Shown: positions 24,988-34,728, numbered from the stretch's first letter. The stretch: DNA of 64,000 bases from Clostridia bacterium (GCA_017452525.1 JAFTMG010000082.1:1-64000), one strand, 5' to 3'. Translations and numbers: made by a program. The notes: generated by a model from the sequence alone, not told the origin.

Positions 24988-26685
24988 TTATATGATTTGT
25001 CTTCGGAACAGATAGCTGTCCCCCTTTTTTACCTTCAGCCTGCCGTCCGAGATCTCACCGGTGAACAGCTCAGTCAGTGTTTCGCCCGGTGACAGCCGCA
25101 GATTCAGCTCGCCGTCCTCGGCGGCGTGGACGAAGAGGAAGCGGTCATTGGCGTAGACCACCGCGGGGCGGTCCGTCATTGGCTCCACCCCCGCGCGGCG
25201 GCAAAATTCCCGCAGATCCTCTGCCGTGATACCGCAGTTCTCCGCCGTGATCCGCAGGTGCGGCACATGATGCTCCTGCGCGTAATGCTCGATGGCGCGG
25301 CTCCCCTCGGTCTCCATGGGAACAAGGGAAATACAAGCGCGATACCGATCCTTGACTTGGTCAAAATCCGAGGCGAGATAGATATGATACGGCACACCCA
25401 TCAGCCCAAGCTCCCGCCGAATCTGCTTGCAGACCTGCTTCACCCCCGCCGCCGCGGCGGGCTCGCTGCAGTATTCTTCATCGGCGAAGAGGGCGATCTG
25501 CGCCGTCTCTCGGCAGGGGAGGGTCAGCGCTTCCTCGGTGATCTGACGCGCTTGCTTCATGAATGCCATGTACTCCGCGTCCTCATACCAACCGCCCCAC
25601 ATGTCAAACCACCACGAGGCGTGACCGTAGATGAGTGCGCGGGCAAAATGCATCTTCAAAATGCTCAGCGACAGCGGCTTTTCCGGTCCGAACCAGATGG
25701 GGGCCTGATAATAGGGGTGGTCATTGAACGGCTGTGAGAGGTGTGTACGGGTATCATTTTCCGAAAAATACAGCTTGCCGTGAAGCTTGAGGGAGTGGAG
25801 CGGCACCATGTAGGCGTGCTCGATGCCGGGGACGCGGGTAAAGGCGTAGGAAACGGGGGAGCAGATGAAGTCAACGTCCTCACACAGCAGCAGTCGGCGA
25901 AGGGCGGCGTGTCCCACCGTATGCCCCGGTGCTTCAAGCGTGTAGCCGTAGAAGGAGCCAACGATCAGGCGGCGGTCGGTCAGCGCCTTGATGTGCGCCG
26001 CCAGCTCGCAGATACGGTCGGCGACAATATCCGCGTGAAAGCGGTAAAAAGCAGCCTCGGTGTCAGGCAGAATGCCCGCCTCCTTCAACGTATCAAACTT
26101 CTCCCGCGAGCGCTTGCCCGCGAAGGCGTTTCCGTCGTAAGCGAGCCATTCCTCGGTGTTGCCCCCCGCGATCTGATAGCCGATGATGTGCCGGACATAA
26201 GGAGAGCCTTCGATATGCGCCACAAAAAGCGTCAGCAGCCGCTTGACCTCCTCCGCCCAGATGTCCGAAGCCAAGCAGGAGCGGCGGTGATGCGGATCGG
26301 GGTTGAGGGTCGTGTCACACAGCTCGTCGGGGTGCGCCGCCTCCCACCGCTCCGAGAGATTGACGTTGACGCGGGGCAGGATCATGGCGTCGGGGCAAGC
26401 CTCAAGAATACGGCGGATATTGCGGTCGAATTCCTCGTAATACGGCTCGTCGCCGTCGTAGATCCCCGCGCTGAAGGAGCGGGAGCCGGGAAATTCATTG
26501 AGATTGTTGGTGCCGAAAAAGAGGGGCAGGGAAAACAGCCTGTAGCCGACGCGGGCAAAATCGGCATAGCGGTTGTTCTCCGCCAGATAGGTCATATATG
26601 CCACGCCGCCGATCTCGCGCCCGTTGACGCAAAGGATCTGCGCGTTGCCTCTTGTGATGATCTTCGATACCGTTTTTTCTGCCAT
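24988..26685 (-). CDS. glycoside hydrolase-like protein (beta-galactosidase-type TIM barrel)
   Basis: A 565-residue protein that looks like a TIM-barrel glycosidase related in layout to GH42-type beta-galactosidases. The N-terminal part (GNAQILCVNGREIGGVAYMTYL) is followed by FEARVGYRL-like and PRVNVNLSERWEAAHPDEL segments. HIIGYQIAGGNTEEWLAYDG near residue 165 carries a candidate acid/base glutamate. A trimerisation-like domain follows about residue 370, then a small beta domain. No signal peptide. The exact family is not certain. GGAGGTG lies before the ATG. Confidence 0.72.
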   Translation of the reverse strand: MAEKTVSKIITRGNAQILCVNGREIGGVAYMTYLAENNRYADFARVGYRLFSLPLFFGTNNLNEFPGSRSFSAGIYDGDEPYYEEFDRNIRRILEACPDAMILPRVNVNLSERWEAAHPDELCDTTLNPDPHHRRSCLASDIWAEEVKRLLTLFVAHIEGSPYVRHIIGYQIAGGNTEEWLAYDGNAFAGKRSREKFDTLKEAGILPDTEAAFYRFHADIVADRICELAAHIKALTDRRLIVGSFYGYTLEAPGHTVGHAALRRLLLCEDVDFICSPVSYAFTRVPGIEHAYMVPLHSLKLHGKLYFSENDTRTHLSQPFNDHPYYQAPIWFGPEKPLSLSILKMHFARALIYGHASWWFDMWGGWYEDAEYMAFMKQARQITEEALTLPCRETAQIALFADEEYCSEPAAAAGVKQVCKQIRRELGLMGVPYHIYLASDFDQVKDRYRACISLVPMETEGSRAIEHYAQEHHVPHLRITAENCGITAEDLREFCRRAGVEPMTDRPAVVYANDRFLFVHAAEDGELNLRLSPGETLTELFTGEISDGRLKVKKGDSYLFRRQII

Positions 26686-26714
26686 GAGAGCACCTCCGCG
26701 TTTTTCGTATCTCT

Positions 26715-26743
26715 ATTGTACCAAAAGAGCGCCCCGCAGGCAA
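26715..26743 (-). promoter_or_regulatory. promoter of the glycosidase-like gene
   Basis: Minus strand: -35 TTGCCT, 17-base spacer, -10 TACAAT. Confidence 0.72.
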
Positions 26744-26793
26744 CCCCGCGGAAAAAACTTTTCTATATTATTTCCACATATTTTTCTGTTTTA

Positions 26794-26822
26794 TTGAATT
26801 TTTTTGGAATTTGTGCTATACT
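26794..26822 (+). promoter_or_regulatory. promoter of the PHP-EamA-methyltransferase block
   Basis: -35 TTGAAT, 17-base spacer, -10 TATACT, 45 bases before the PHP start codon. Confidence 0.75.
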
Positions 26823-26866
26823 GATATTCGGGAATCTTTTGACCTCCAACGAAAGGAACTTTTGCT

Positions 26867-27670
26867 ATGAAATACGTATTTGACCATGATTATCACATTC
26901 ACTCTCAGCTTTCCAGCTGCTCCCGCGATCCCGAGCAGACCACCGAGCGCATTCTGCAGTACGCCAAGGATAACGATCTGACCAGCCTCGTCCTTGCCGA
27001 CCACTATTGGGACGATGCCGTTCCCGGTGCCTCCGGCTGGTATCAGAAGCAGCCCTTTGACCATATTGCAAAGGCTCTGCCCCTGCCCACCGCCGAGGGG
27101 ATCGACTATATGTTCGGATGCGAGAGCGATATCGACCAATACATGACGCTGGGTATTCCCGCCTCCCGCTTTGACGATTTCGGCTTTATGGTCATTCCCA
27201 CCACCCACCTGCATATGACGGGCTTTACCATCAGCGCCGAGGACGCACAGTCCAAGGAGCGCCGCGCCGCGCTGTGGGTCAGCAGGCTTGAGGGCTTTCT
27301 CAATATGGATCTGCCCTTTGGCAAGATGGGTCTGGCACATCTCGCCTGCCCGCTGATCAATAAGGAATCCCGCGAGGCATATCTCTCCACGCTGGATCTC
27401 ATTCCCACCGTGGAGATGGAGCGCCTGTTTGCCAAGGCCGCCGAGGTCGGTGTAGGCATTGAGCTGAACTCTGCCGATATGAGCTTCAAGGATGAGGAAG
27501 AGGATCGCGTCCTCCGTATGTTCCGCATCGCCAAGTATCACGGCTGTAAGTTCTACTGCGGCAGTGACGCGCACCATCCCGCAGGGCTGGTCCATTCTCC
27601 CGACGTTTTCCGCCGCGCCATCGACCGCCTGGGGCTCCTGGAAAGCGATAAGTTCCACATTCACGCATAA
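26867..27670 (+). CDS. PHP domain phosphoesterase (histidinol-phosphatase-like)
   Basis: A 267-residue PHP-domain protein. DYHIHSQLSSCSRD at residue 8 and VLADHYWDD near residue 41 open the metal site. GCESDID near residue 82, TTHLHMTG, GLAHLAC and YCGSDAHHPAGL near residue 225 supply the other ligands. It is related only in fold to the PHP protein at 20140-20850. Likely a phosphatase of a small metabolite; histidinol phosphate is not implied because no his genes are present. Confidence 0.86.
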   Translation: MKYVFDHDYHIHSQLSSCSRDPEQTTERILQYAKDNDLTSLVLADHYWDDAVPGASGWYQKQPFDHIAKALPLPTAEGIDYMFGCESDIDQYMTLGIPASRFDDFGFMVIPTTHLHMTGFTISAEDAQSKERRAALWVSRLEGFLNMDLPFGKMGLAHLACPLINKESREAYLSTLDLIPTVEMERLFAKAAEVGVGIELNSADMSFKDEEEDRVLRMFRIAKYHGCKFYCGSDAHHPAGLVHSPDVFRRAIDRLGLLESDKFHIHA

Positions 27671-27694
27671 AAAGGGAGTATTTGCGGCAAAGCC

Positions 27695-28567
27695 ATGAAA
27701 ACCAAAGCCTTTATCTACGTCATTATCGCCGGTATTGCCTGGGGTACCTCGGGTATCTTTGTCCATCTCTTAGCCCCATACGGCGTGACCTCTTTGCAAA
27801 TGACCGCCCTGCGCGGCACCGTTTGCTTTCTTTGCCTCTCCCTCTATCTGCTGATCCGTGACCGCAAGCTTTTCCGCGCCACCCCGCGGCAAATGCTCCT
27901 CTATTTCTGCATCGGCGCGTCTCTCTTCGGAACGGCAAGCTGTTATTTCACCGCCATGCAGATGACGTCCATCGCCACCGCCGTCGTGCTGATGTATACC
28001 GCACCCATCCTCGTCATGATCTTTTCGGTCGCCTTTCTCGGCGAGAAGCTGACGAAGGTCAAGGCGGTGTCGGTGGTCTGTATGCTGATCGGCTGCTGCC
28101 TCGTTTCGGGCATTGTCGGCGGTCTGCAGTTTCATATCGGCGGCATCCTCTTGGGGCTTTTGTCGGGCATCTGCTATAGCGCTTATAACATTTTTACCAA
28201 GGTCGCCATGCAGAAGGGCTGTCACGCCATGACCACCACCGTTTATAACTCGATGTTCATGGCGATCATTGCGCTGTGCGTCTGCAATCCCGTCGGTATT
28301 GTGACAAGCGCCGCCCGGAAGCCGCTGCTGATCGTCCCGCTGATGATCGCGCTGGGACTGACCACCTTTGTTCTGCCCTATTTTCTCTATACCCTCGCCA
28401 TGCGTGATCTGCCCGCGGGCACCGCGTCCGCTCTCTCCATCGTTGAGCCGATGGCGGCAACGGTGTTCAGTGTCGTCCTCTTCCACGAGGCTATGAGCGT
28501 AGCATCCGTCATCGGCATCGTGCTGATCCTGTTGGCGGTATTCCTGCTCAGCCGTGACGAGAAATAA
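27695..28567 (+). CDS. EamA (DMT superfamily) transporter
   Basis: A 290-residue membrane protein with ten predicted helices in two EamA repeats. The first starts IIAGIAWGTSGIFVHLLAPYG and the second LLGLLSGICYSAYNIFTK. Characteristic ends are YTAPILVMIFSVAFLGEKLT and AMRDLPAGTASALSIVEPMAATVFSVVLFHE. These carriers export or import amino acids, nucleotides or other metabolites; the substrate cannot be read. It lies 24 bases after the PHP gene. Ribosome site GGGAG is somewhat far from the ATG. Confidence 0.92.
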   Translation: MKTKAFIYVIIAGIAWGTSGIFVHLLAPYGVTSLQMTALRGTVCFLCLSLYLLIRDRKLFRATPRQMLLYFCIGASLFGTASCYFTAMQMTSIATAVVLMYTAPILVMIFSVAFLGEKLTKVKAVSVVCMLIGCCLVSGIVGGLQFHIGGILLGLLSGICYSAYNIFTKVAMQKGCHAMTTTVYNSMFMAIIALCVCNPVGIVTSAARKPLLIVPLMIALGLTTFVLPYFLYTLAMRDLPAGTASALSIVEPMAATVFSVVLFHEAMSVASVIGIVLILLAVFLLSRDEK

Positions 28568-28577
28568 AGGAGCTATG

Positions 28578-29228
28578 ATGAGACCGCTTGAGACTATGTC
28601 CGATTTCTTTACCGCCCGCGTGGACGGCTACGACGAGCATATGCTGCGGGACGTGGAGGGCTGCCGTGAGGGATATCCTCTGATGGCATCCCTCGTCCCC
28701 ACCCATACCCGCCGATTGCTGGACCTCGGCTGCGGCACGGGACTTGAGCTTGACGAGATCTTCAAGCGCTTTCCCGACCTCGACGTAACGGGCGTTGATA
28801 TGACGGCGGCGATGCTCCGCGAGCTTCGCGCCAAGCACCCTGACAAGCAGCTGACGCTGATCTGCGATGACTATTTCAAAGCAGACCTCGGCGGCGGATA
28901 CGATTGCGCCGTCTCCTTTGAGACGATGCATCATTTTACCCAAGAAAAAAAGACGGCGCTCTACCGCAGAGTCTGCGAGGCGCTGACGCCACGTGGCGTG
29001 TATATCGAATGTGACTATATGGCGGACACACAGGCGCAGGAGGACTTTTTCTTCTCCGAGCTTGCCCGCATGAGAGCGGAGCAGGGCATCCCCGAGGATG
29101 TGTTCGTTCACTATGATACCCCCTGCACGATCTTAAATCAGATCGCCATGCTGAAGGCGGCGGGCTTTGCCTCCGTCGAGCAGGTGATGCGCATCGGCGG
29201 CACCTGCATGCTGGTGGCGAAAAAGTAA
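28578..29228 (+). CDS. class I SAM-dependent methyltransferase
   Basis: A 216-residue small-molecule-type methyltransferase. LLDLGCGTGLELDEIF near residue 47 is the SAM-binding motif I, VTGVDMTAAMLREL motif II, and CAVSFETMHHF the motif that precedes strand 4. It has no extra target-recognition domain, so the substrate is open. ATG at 28575 and 28578 are adjacent; 28578 is better spaced from AAAGGAG. It is tightly packed between the transporter and the esterase. Confidence 0.87.
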   Translation: MRPLETMSDFFTARVDGYDEHMLRDVEGCREGYPLMASLVPTHTRRLLDLGCGTGLELDEIFKRFPDLDVTGVDMTAAMLRELRAKHPDKQLTLICDDYFKADLGGGYDCAVSFETMHHFTQEKKTALYRRVCEALTPRGVYIECDYMADTQAQEDFFFSELARMRAEQGIPEDVFVHYDTPCTILNQIAMLKAAGFASVEQVMRIGGTCMLVAKK

Positions 29229-29240
29229 GGAGTAAATACC

Positions 29241-29981
29241 ATGATCAAAGACGGACTGAACGTACAAGAGGGCGAGATCCGATCCTATCTGCTGATCGGG
29301 CAGTCCAATATGGCGGGACGCGGCACCGTCGGTGACGTACCACCCATCAAAAATAAAAATTGTCTGATGCTCCGCATGGGGCGCTGGCAGAGAATGAGCG
29401 AGCCGATCAATCCCGACCGCGCCATTTTCGAGGGTAGTCCCCGCAGCGGCGTCTGCCTCGCCGCCAGCTTTGCCGACGAATTGGCGAATGCCACGGGGGA
29501 GCGGATCGGACTTATCCCCTGCGCCGACGGCGGCACCAAGCTCGCCAGCTGGATGCCGGGCGAGGTACTGTATGACCATGCTGTCATGATGACAAAACTT
29601 GCTATGCGCACTTCGCGCCTGTGCGGCATCCTGTGGCATCAGGGCGAGAGCGATTGTCTCCATGAGGAACGGGTGAGAACATATCCCGAGCGCTTTATCG
29701 AGATGATCACCACCATGCGCCGCGACCTTGGCATGGGGGATATTCCCGTCATCATCGGCGAGCTGTCCGAGCTGATCGATCCCAAATACAATCGCAGCGA
29801 ATATCTCGGCATGATGAACGAAAACTTTGCCGAGATCGCCCGTCGTATTCCAAACTGCGGCGTGGTATCCTCCAAAGGACTTGTCCTCAAGGAGGACGGT
29901 CTCCATTTCGACGCGCCCTCACTGCGCGTCTTCGGACGGCGCTATTTCGAGGTCTATACCGCGCTGGAAAATCGCGCGTAG
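29241..29981 (+). CDS. SASA-domain carbohydrate esterase (sialate O-acetylesterase-like)
   Basis: A 246-residue SGNH-superfamily esterase of the SASA type (CE6-like). LLIGQSNMAGRG at residue 17 carries the catalytic serine, IPCADGGTKLASW follows, GILWHQGESD near residue 130 is a hallmark, and DGLHFDAPSLRVFG near residue 220 gives the Asp-His pair. Family members remove acetyl groups from sialic acid or xylan. No signal peptide, so it likely acts on imported sugars. It pairs well with the YhcH-family and GH43 genes nearby. Confidence 0.9.
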   Translation: MIKDGLNVQEGEIRSYLLIGQSNMAGRGTVGDVPPIKNKNCLMLRMGRWQRMSEPINPDRAIFEGSPRSGVCLAASFADELANATGERIGLIPCADGGTKLASWMPGEVLYDHAVMMTKLAMRTSRLCGILWHQGESDCLHEERVRTYPERFIEMITTMRRDLGMGDIPVIIGELSELIDPKYNRSEYLGMMNENFAEIARRIPNCGVVSSKGLVLKEDGLHFDAPSLRVFGRRYFEVYTALENRA

Positions 29982-30022
29982 CGCATCATGTTTGATCAAA
30001 AAGATCGGAAAGGGACATACTT

Positions 30023-31354
30023 ATGAAAGATATCGCAAAAGCCGTTGACCAATATAAGGACCTGATCCTTGCCGCCGAGCGCTGGATCTGGGCACACCCC
30101 GAAACGGGCTACCGCGAGGTCAAGACCTCAGCATACATGGCAGAGCAGTTCGAAAAGCTGGGCTATGAGCTGACCATGGCAGAGGGCATCACCGGCTTCT
30201 ATACCCGACTTGACACGGGCAGAGAAGGTCCCGAGGTGTTGATCCTCGGCGAGCTGGACTCCATCATCTGCCCCACTCACCCCGAGGCAGACCCTGTCAC
30301 AGGCGCGGTCCACTCCTGCGGGCACAACGCCCAGTGCGCCGCGTTGCTCGGCATTGCCGCCGCCCTCAAGGTGCCCGGAATTCTGGACAAATTTTGCGGT
30401 AAGATCCGTCTCTGCGCCGTTCCTGCCGAGGAGCTTCTGGAGATCGAATACCGCACCGAGCTGAAGAAGCAGGGTAAGATCAAATACTACGGCGGCAAGA
30501 GCGAATTCCTGCGCCGCGGCTATTTTGACGGCGTGGACATGGCATTTATGATCCACACCGCCGGTTCTGCCTATATCAACAAGGGTTCGGTGGGCTGTCT
30601 TGCCAAAAATATCATTTATAAGGGCGTGGCGTCTCACGCGGGCGGCTCTCCCTGGAGCGGTCGCAACGCGCTGTATGCCGCCACCTGCGGTCTCAACGCC
30701 GCCAACGCCCTGCGTGAGACCTTCCGCGAGGCAGACCGCATCCGCTTCCATCCCATCATCACCCACGGAGGTGACATGGTCAACGCCATTCCCGAGCAGG
30801 TGCGCATCGAGAGCTACGTTCGCGGCACCACCTTTGAAGCCATCGCCAAGGCAAACCGCCGCATCAATCAGGCGCTCTGCGGTGCCGCCCTCTCCATCGA
30901 TACCAATGTGGAGATCGTGGATATCCCCGGCTATTCTCCGCTTTGCAATGACGACGGTATGATGAAGCTCGCCAAGGATGCCGCCGCGCTTGCCATGCCC
31001 GATGCGGAGTGCCCCATGACCCAGAACATCGGCACGGGAAGCACCGATATGGGTGACCTCAGCTGCATTATGCCCGTTGTTCACCCCCACGGCGGCGGTG
31101 CCCGCGGCAAGGGCCACGGCAATGACTATGAGATCTGTGATCCCCAAGTCGCATGTGTGGACAGCGCCAAGTGGCAGATGGCGATGCTCCTTTTGCTTTT
31201 GGAAAACGGAGCAGAGAGAGCCAAGCAGATCCTTGCCGATTATAAGCCCAAATTCGCAAGCAAAGAGGAATTCCTTGCTTATCAGGACAGTCTGAACGAC
31301 AGCGGCGACCGCATTACCTACCGCGAGGGCGGTGCGGCGGAGATCCGTCTGTAA
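30023..31354 (+). CDS. M20-family amidohydrolase / metallopeptidase
   Basis: A 443-residue zinc-dependent amidohydrolase of the M20D/AbgB-like group. WIWAHPETGYREVKTSAYMAEQ is the family N-terminus, and VLILGELDS and HSCGHNAQCAALLGIA hold metal ligands. VPAEELLE carries the catalytic glutamate, and GVASHAGGSPWSGRNALYA starts the dimerisation lid. Members cleave amide bonds in N-acyl amino acids or p-aminobenzoyl-glutamate. The substrate is open. GGAAAGGGA precedes the ATG. Confidence 0.9.
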   Translation: MKDIAKAVDQYKDLILAAERWIWAHPETGYREVKTSAYMAEQFEKLGYELTMAEGITGFYTRLDTGREGPEVLILGELDSIICPTHPEADPVTGAVHSCGHNAQCAALLGIAAALKVPGILDKFCGKIRLCAVPAEELLEIEYRTELKKQGKIKYYGGKSEFLRRGYFDGVDMAFMIHTAGSAYINKGSVGCLAKNIIYKGVASHAGGSPWSGRNALYAATCGLNAANALRETFREADRIRFHPIITHGGDMVNAIPEQVRIESYVRGTTFEAIAKANRRINQALCGAALSIDTNVEIVDIPGYSPLCNDDGMMKLAKDAAALAMPDAECPMTQNIGTGSTDMGDLSCIMPVVHPHGGGARGKGHGNDYEICDPQVACVDSAKWQMAMLLLLLENGAERAKQILADYKPKFASKEEFLAYQDSLNDSGDRITYREGGAAEIRL

Positions 31355-31379
31355 TCATGATCTAAGAGAGGTAAATAAC

Positions 31380-33011
31380 ATGGCACAAATGAAGGTTTGT
31401 ATCATTCAGCCGCTCTATTCGGCAGATTATGAGCGCTCCGAGGAGCTGTTTCAATGGCAGCTCGACGCGATGGATGCGTGCGACGACAGCATGGATCTGA
31501 TCGTCCTCCCCGAGGCGACCGATGTGCCTGCATTGGCAAAAACCGTCGCGCAGTTCCACGGCAGTTATGAGAAATATAACAAGATCATTCTTGCCAAGGC
31601 ATCGGAGACGGCAAAGCGTTGCCACAGTATTCTGTTTATCAACGCCCTCTACGATTCGGGCAAGGGTCTGCGCAACACCACCTACGCTTTCGACCGCGAG
31701 GGCAAGGTGGTAGGGCACTACTTCAAGCAGCATCCCACCAACGGCGAGGTCTTCAAGCGAAAGATGGATTGCGACTATTCGTATGAGTTTTCCAATCCCA
31801 CCGTGGTCGAGATCGAGGGTCTGCGCTACTGCTTCCTGACCTGCTATGACTTCTATTTCTATGAGATCTTCCCGAATATCGCCCGCCAGCGCCCCGATAT
31901 CATCATCGGCTGCTCTCACCAGCGCTCCGACCGACAGGACGCGCTTTCGCTGATGAGCCGTTTCCTGGCATACAACACCAACGCCTATGTCGTTCGTTCC
32001 TCGGTCAGCATGGATGAGAATTCCGAGATCGGCGGCGGCAGTACCGTGGTCGCCCCCGACGGCAGGGTCATCATCGATATGGCGTCCCGCGTCGGCATGG
32101 AGACCTGCATCATCGACCCCACCAAGAAATACTACAAGCCTGCCGGCTACGGCAACCCCGACTCGGCACATTTTGAGTACATAGAAGTGGGTCGCCGCCC
32201 CTGGAAGTACCGCCCCGCGGGCAGTGCAATCATTCTGCCCGACGAGCATTTGTCCTATCCCCGCCTCTGCGCTCACCGCGGCTTCAATACCGTATGCCCA
32301 GAGAACAGTATGCCCGCCTTCGGCGCGGCGATCGCCCTCGGCGCGCCCGAGATCGAATTTGACCTGTGGGAGACCAGGGATCATCAGATCGTCTCCATCC
32401 ACGACAGCTCGCTGGAGCGTGTTTCGGACGGCACCGGCAAGGTCTGGGACTATACCCTTGAGGAGCTGCGTCAGTTTGACTTCGGTAAGGGCTTTGAAGG
32501 TGCCTACAAGGGTCTGCGTATCGTGACCTTTGAGGAGATCCTGCAGAAATTTGCCTGCCATGTGATTATGAATATCCATGTTAAGAGCTTCAACAATGTC
32601 GATCCCATGGACGAGGACTACCTGAAGAATATCATTGCCATGATCCGCAAGTATGACTGCGAAAAGTATGTCTACTTCATGACGGGCAACGATACCCTGA
32701 TGCGTCAGTTCGGCGCTCTCGCGCCCGATATCGGCCGTTGTGTCGGCGGCGGCAATGCTCGCGATCTTGTTGTCGAGCGTGCCATCGAGATGGGATGCGA
32801 AAAGGTGCAGTTCATGCGCAAGCATTTCTCCAAGGAGAAAATCGATTTGGCACACGCGCATGGCATCCGCTGCAATATTTTCTGGTCGGATGATCCTGCC
32901 GAGGCGGCTGAGTGGCTGGATTGGGGTATGGACGTGATCCTGACCAACGACTATCAGCGCATGGCTGCCGGTCTCGGTGACCGTGTGAAGACGGGGTTTA
33001 TCGGTTCATAA
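31380..33011 (+). CDS. nitrilase-superfamily hydrolase fused to glycerophosphodiester phosphodiesterase
   Basis: A 543-residue fusion in one frame. Residues 1-270 are a carbon-nitrogen hydrolase: IVLPEATD gives the catalytic glutamate, HYFKQHPTNGEVF the lysine and FLTCYDFYFYE the cysteine. Residues 295-530 are a GDPD domain: LCAHRGFNTVCPENSMPAFGAAIALG, IEFDLWETRDHQIVSIHDSSLERVS and a C-terminal DWGMDVILTNDY. GDPDs split glycerophosphodiesters to glycerol-3-phosphate and an alcohol. Both active sites look complete. The start at 31380 follows GAGAGGT; the upstream extension is rejected. A combined role, perhaps in removing an amide and a phosphodiester from one head group, is only inference. 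Confidence 0.9.
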   Translation: MAQMKVCIIQPLYSADYERSEELFQWQLDAMDACDDSMDLIVLPEATDVPALAKTVAQFHGSYEKYNKIILAKASETAKRCHSILFINALYDSGKGLRNTTYAFDREGKVVGHYFKQHPTNGEVFKRKMDCDYSYEFSNPTVVEIEGLRYCFLTCYDFYFYEIFPNIARQRPDIIIGCSHQRSDRQDALSLMSRFLAYNTNAYVVRSSVSMDENSEIGGGSTVVAPDGRVIIDMASRVGMETCIIDPTKKYYKPAGYGNPDSAHFEYIEVGRRPWKYRPAGSAIILPDEHLSYPRLCAHRGFNTVCPENSMPAFGAAIALGAPEIEFDLWETRDHQIVSIHDSSLERVSDGTGKVWDYTLEELRQFDFGKGFEGAYKGLRIVTFEEILQKFACHVIMNIHVKSFNNVDPMDEDYLKNIIAMIRKYDCEKYVYFMTGNDTLMRQFGALAPDIGRCVGGGNARDLVVERAIEMGCEKVQFMRKHFSKEKIDLAHAHGIRCNIFWSDDPAEAAEWLDWGMDVILTNDYQRMAAGLGDRVKTGFIGS

Positions 33012-33027
33012 ACGAAGGAGGGGCGAC

Positions 33028-33924
33028 ATGATCATTACCGATATTACCAAAATCGGCGATCCTCAGATCCTGCTGTTTGAGGATAAATACTATTGTTATG
33101 CCACCAGCCACAGCGAGGGTTTTCTCGTGTGGGAAAGCGACGATCTGGTGAATTGGAGCGAGCCGACCATGTGCTTTCATGCCATCGAGTCTTGGGGAAG
33201 ATCCCATTTCTGGGCGCCCGAGGTCGTCTATCATAAAGGCAAATTTGTCATGCATTACACCGCCATGAGCCGTGAGCTGAACTCCTTGCGGCTTGGCGTG
33301 GCGGTTGCCGACAGCCCCAAGGGACCGTTCAAGGACGTTCATGACAGACCCCTCTTTGATCTCGGCTATGCCACCATCGACGGCTCGGTGCTTGTATGCG
33401 AGGAGGGCAACTTCCTCTATTACTCCCGCGATTGCTCCGAAAATTACGTCAACGGCATCAAGACAAGTCAGACCTGGTGTATGCGTCTGAACGACGATCT
33501 GACCGAGGTGATCGGCGAGCCGATGCTGATGACCACGCCCACAGAGCCTTATGAGTTGAAGTCGATGGCGATGGAGCACCCGCATCTGTGGAACGAGGGA
33601 CCTTGTGTCATCCGCCGCAACGGCAAGTATCTGATGAATTACTCTGCCAATTGCTATGCCACCAATGACTATGCCATCTGTCTGGCAGTTGCCGACTCGC
33701 CGCTGGGACCGTGGGTCAAATCGGCGTCGAATCCCGTGCTCTGCTGCCGCGAGGGGCTGACCGGGGCAGGGCATAACGCCTTCTTCGTGGGTAAGGACGG
33801 CGAGCTGTATACCTCCTTCCACATCCAGACCAACCCCGAAAAGCCCGGCGGCAACCGCCGCACCGTCATCGGAAGGGTGACCTTCTCCGAGAAGAACGGC
33901 GAGATCCTGCAGGAGATCGATTGA
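33028..33924 (+). CDS. GH43-type glycosidase
   Basis: A 298-residue five-bladed-propeller glycosidase resembling family GH43. IGDPQILLFEDKYYCYATS supplies the base aspartate near residue 11, HFWAPEVVYHKGKFVMHYT is typical, and TIDGSVLVCEEGNFLYYS holds the modulating aspartate. LWNEGPCVIRRNGKYLMNYSAN carries the acid glutamate, and GAGHNAFF follows. Without a signal peptide it would cleave imported arabino- or xylo-oligosaccharides, though the exact bond is unknown. The stop lies just before the GNAT start. Confidence 0.9.
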   Translation: MIITDITKIGDPQILLFEDKYYCYATSHSEGFLVWESDDLVNWSEPTMCFHAIESWGRSHFWAPEVVYHKGKFVMHYTAMSRELNSLRLGVAVADSPKGPFKDVHDRPLFDLGYATIDGSVLVCEEGNFLYYSRDCSENYVNGIKTSQTWCMRLNDDLTEVIGEPMLMTTPTEPYELKSMAMEHPHLWNEGPCVIRRNGKYLMNYSANCYATNDYAICLAVADSPLGPWVKSASNPVLCCREGLTGAGHNAFFVGKDGELYTSFHIQTNPEKPGGNRRTVIGRVTFSEKNGEILQEID

Positions 33925-33926
33925 GC

Positions 33927-34676
33927 ATGAAAAAAATGAGTTCATACCGTGAATCGCTTCTCCGCCTGCTCTCGCTGGAATTCAACTGCACCCCGGCGGA
34001 TCTTTGCAAAACGGAAAACGTCTTGACCGTTTCCGAGTTGCACGAGGGGCGGCGCGTCTACAGTCCCGAAAAATACTTTTTTCACATGGTCACCACGGGC
34101 GGCAACGCCGTCATCACGGCAGACGAGCGCCTTCACCCGTTTCTGCGGGAGTTTATGGCAGATCGCCCGGGCATCTGGCTCTTCGAGCTGCCCAATCTGC
34201 GCCCCTTGGAGAAGGAGCTGAACCGCTTTGGCTATACGCTGTCCTCCACCTTCCATATGTTCCTGCCCGCGCAGGACGTTGCCCCGCGCCTTGACCTGCC
34301 CCTGCGCTGGTACGGCGAGGAGGAGCTGATACCCTTTTATGGGGATGAACGGTTCCCCAACGCCATCTGTCAGCCCCGCGCCCCCAAGCGTCCCGACCGT
34401 ATGGCGGTCTGCGCCATGGACGGAGATCGGATCATGGGGATGGCGGGTTGCTCCGAGGATGCGCCGGGATGGATGCAGATCGGCATCGACGTCATGCCCG
34501 AATATCGATCACAAGGCGTGGGAACCTATCTGGTGACAGTGTTGAAGAACAAGATCCTCTCGTGGGGCGCTATCCCCTTTTACGGCACGGGCGTGTCTAA
34601 CTATCACTCGTGGAACATCGCGCTTAATTGCGGCTTCCGCCCCGTGTGGGTGGAGATCGGCGCGACCGTGATGTGA
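33927..34676 (+). CDS. GNAT-family N-acetyltransferase
   Basis: A 249-residue protein. The C-terminal half is a GNAT domain with MAVCAMDGDRIMGMAGCSED, the acetyl-CoA loop MPEYRSQGVGTYLVTVLK and GTGVSNYHSWNIALNCGF. The N-terminal 110 residues form an extra region often seen in GNAT proteins of Clostridia. The acceptor is unknown. ATG at 33927 is chosen; TTG at 33921, closer to AGGAG, would overlap the GH43 stop. Confidence 0.86.
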   Translation: MKKMSSYRESLLRLLSLEFNCTPADLCKTENVLTVSELHEGRRVYSPEKYFFHMVTTGGNAVITADERLHPFLREFMADRPGIWLFELPNLRPLEKELNRFGYTLSSTFHMFLPAQDVAPRLDLPLRWYGEEELIPFYGDERFPNAICQPRAPKRPDRMAVCAMDGDRIMGMAGCSEDAPGWMQIGIDVMPEYRSQGVGTYLVTVLKNKILSWGAIPFYGTGVSNYHSWNIALNCGFRPVWVEIGATVM

Positions 34677-34728
34677 GGTGCAGGTAAGGCAATACGTCTG
34701 TCACTGTTTGTGAGGAAAGGAGAATACA

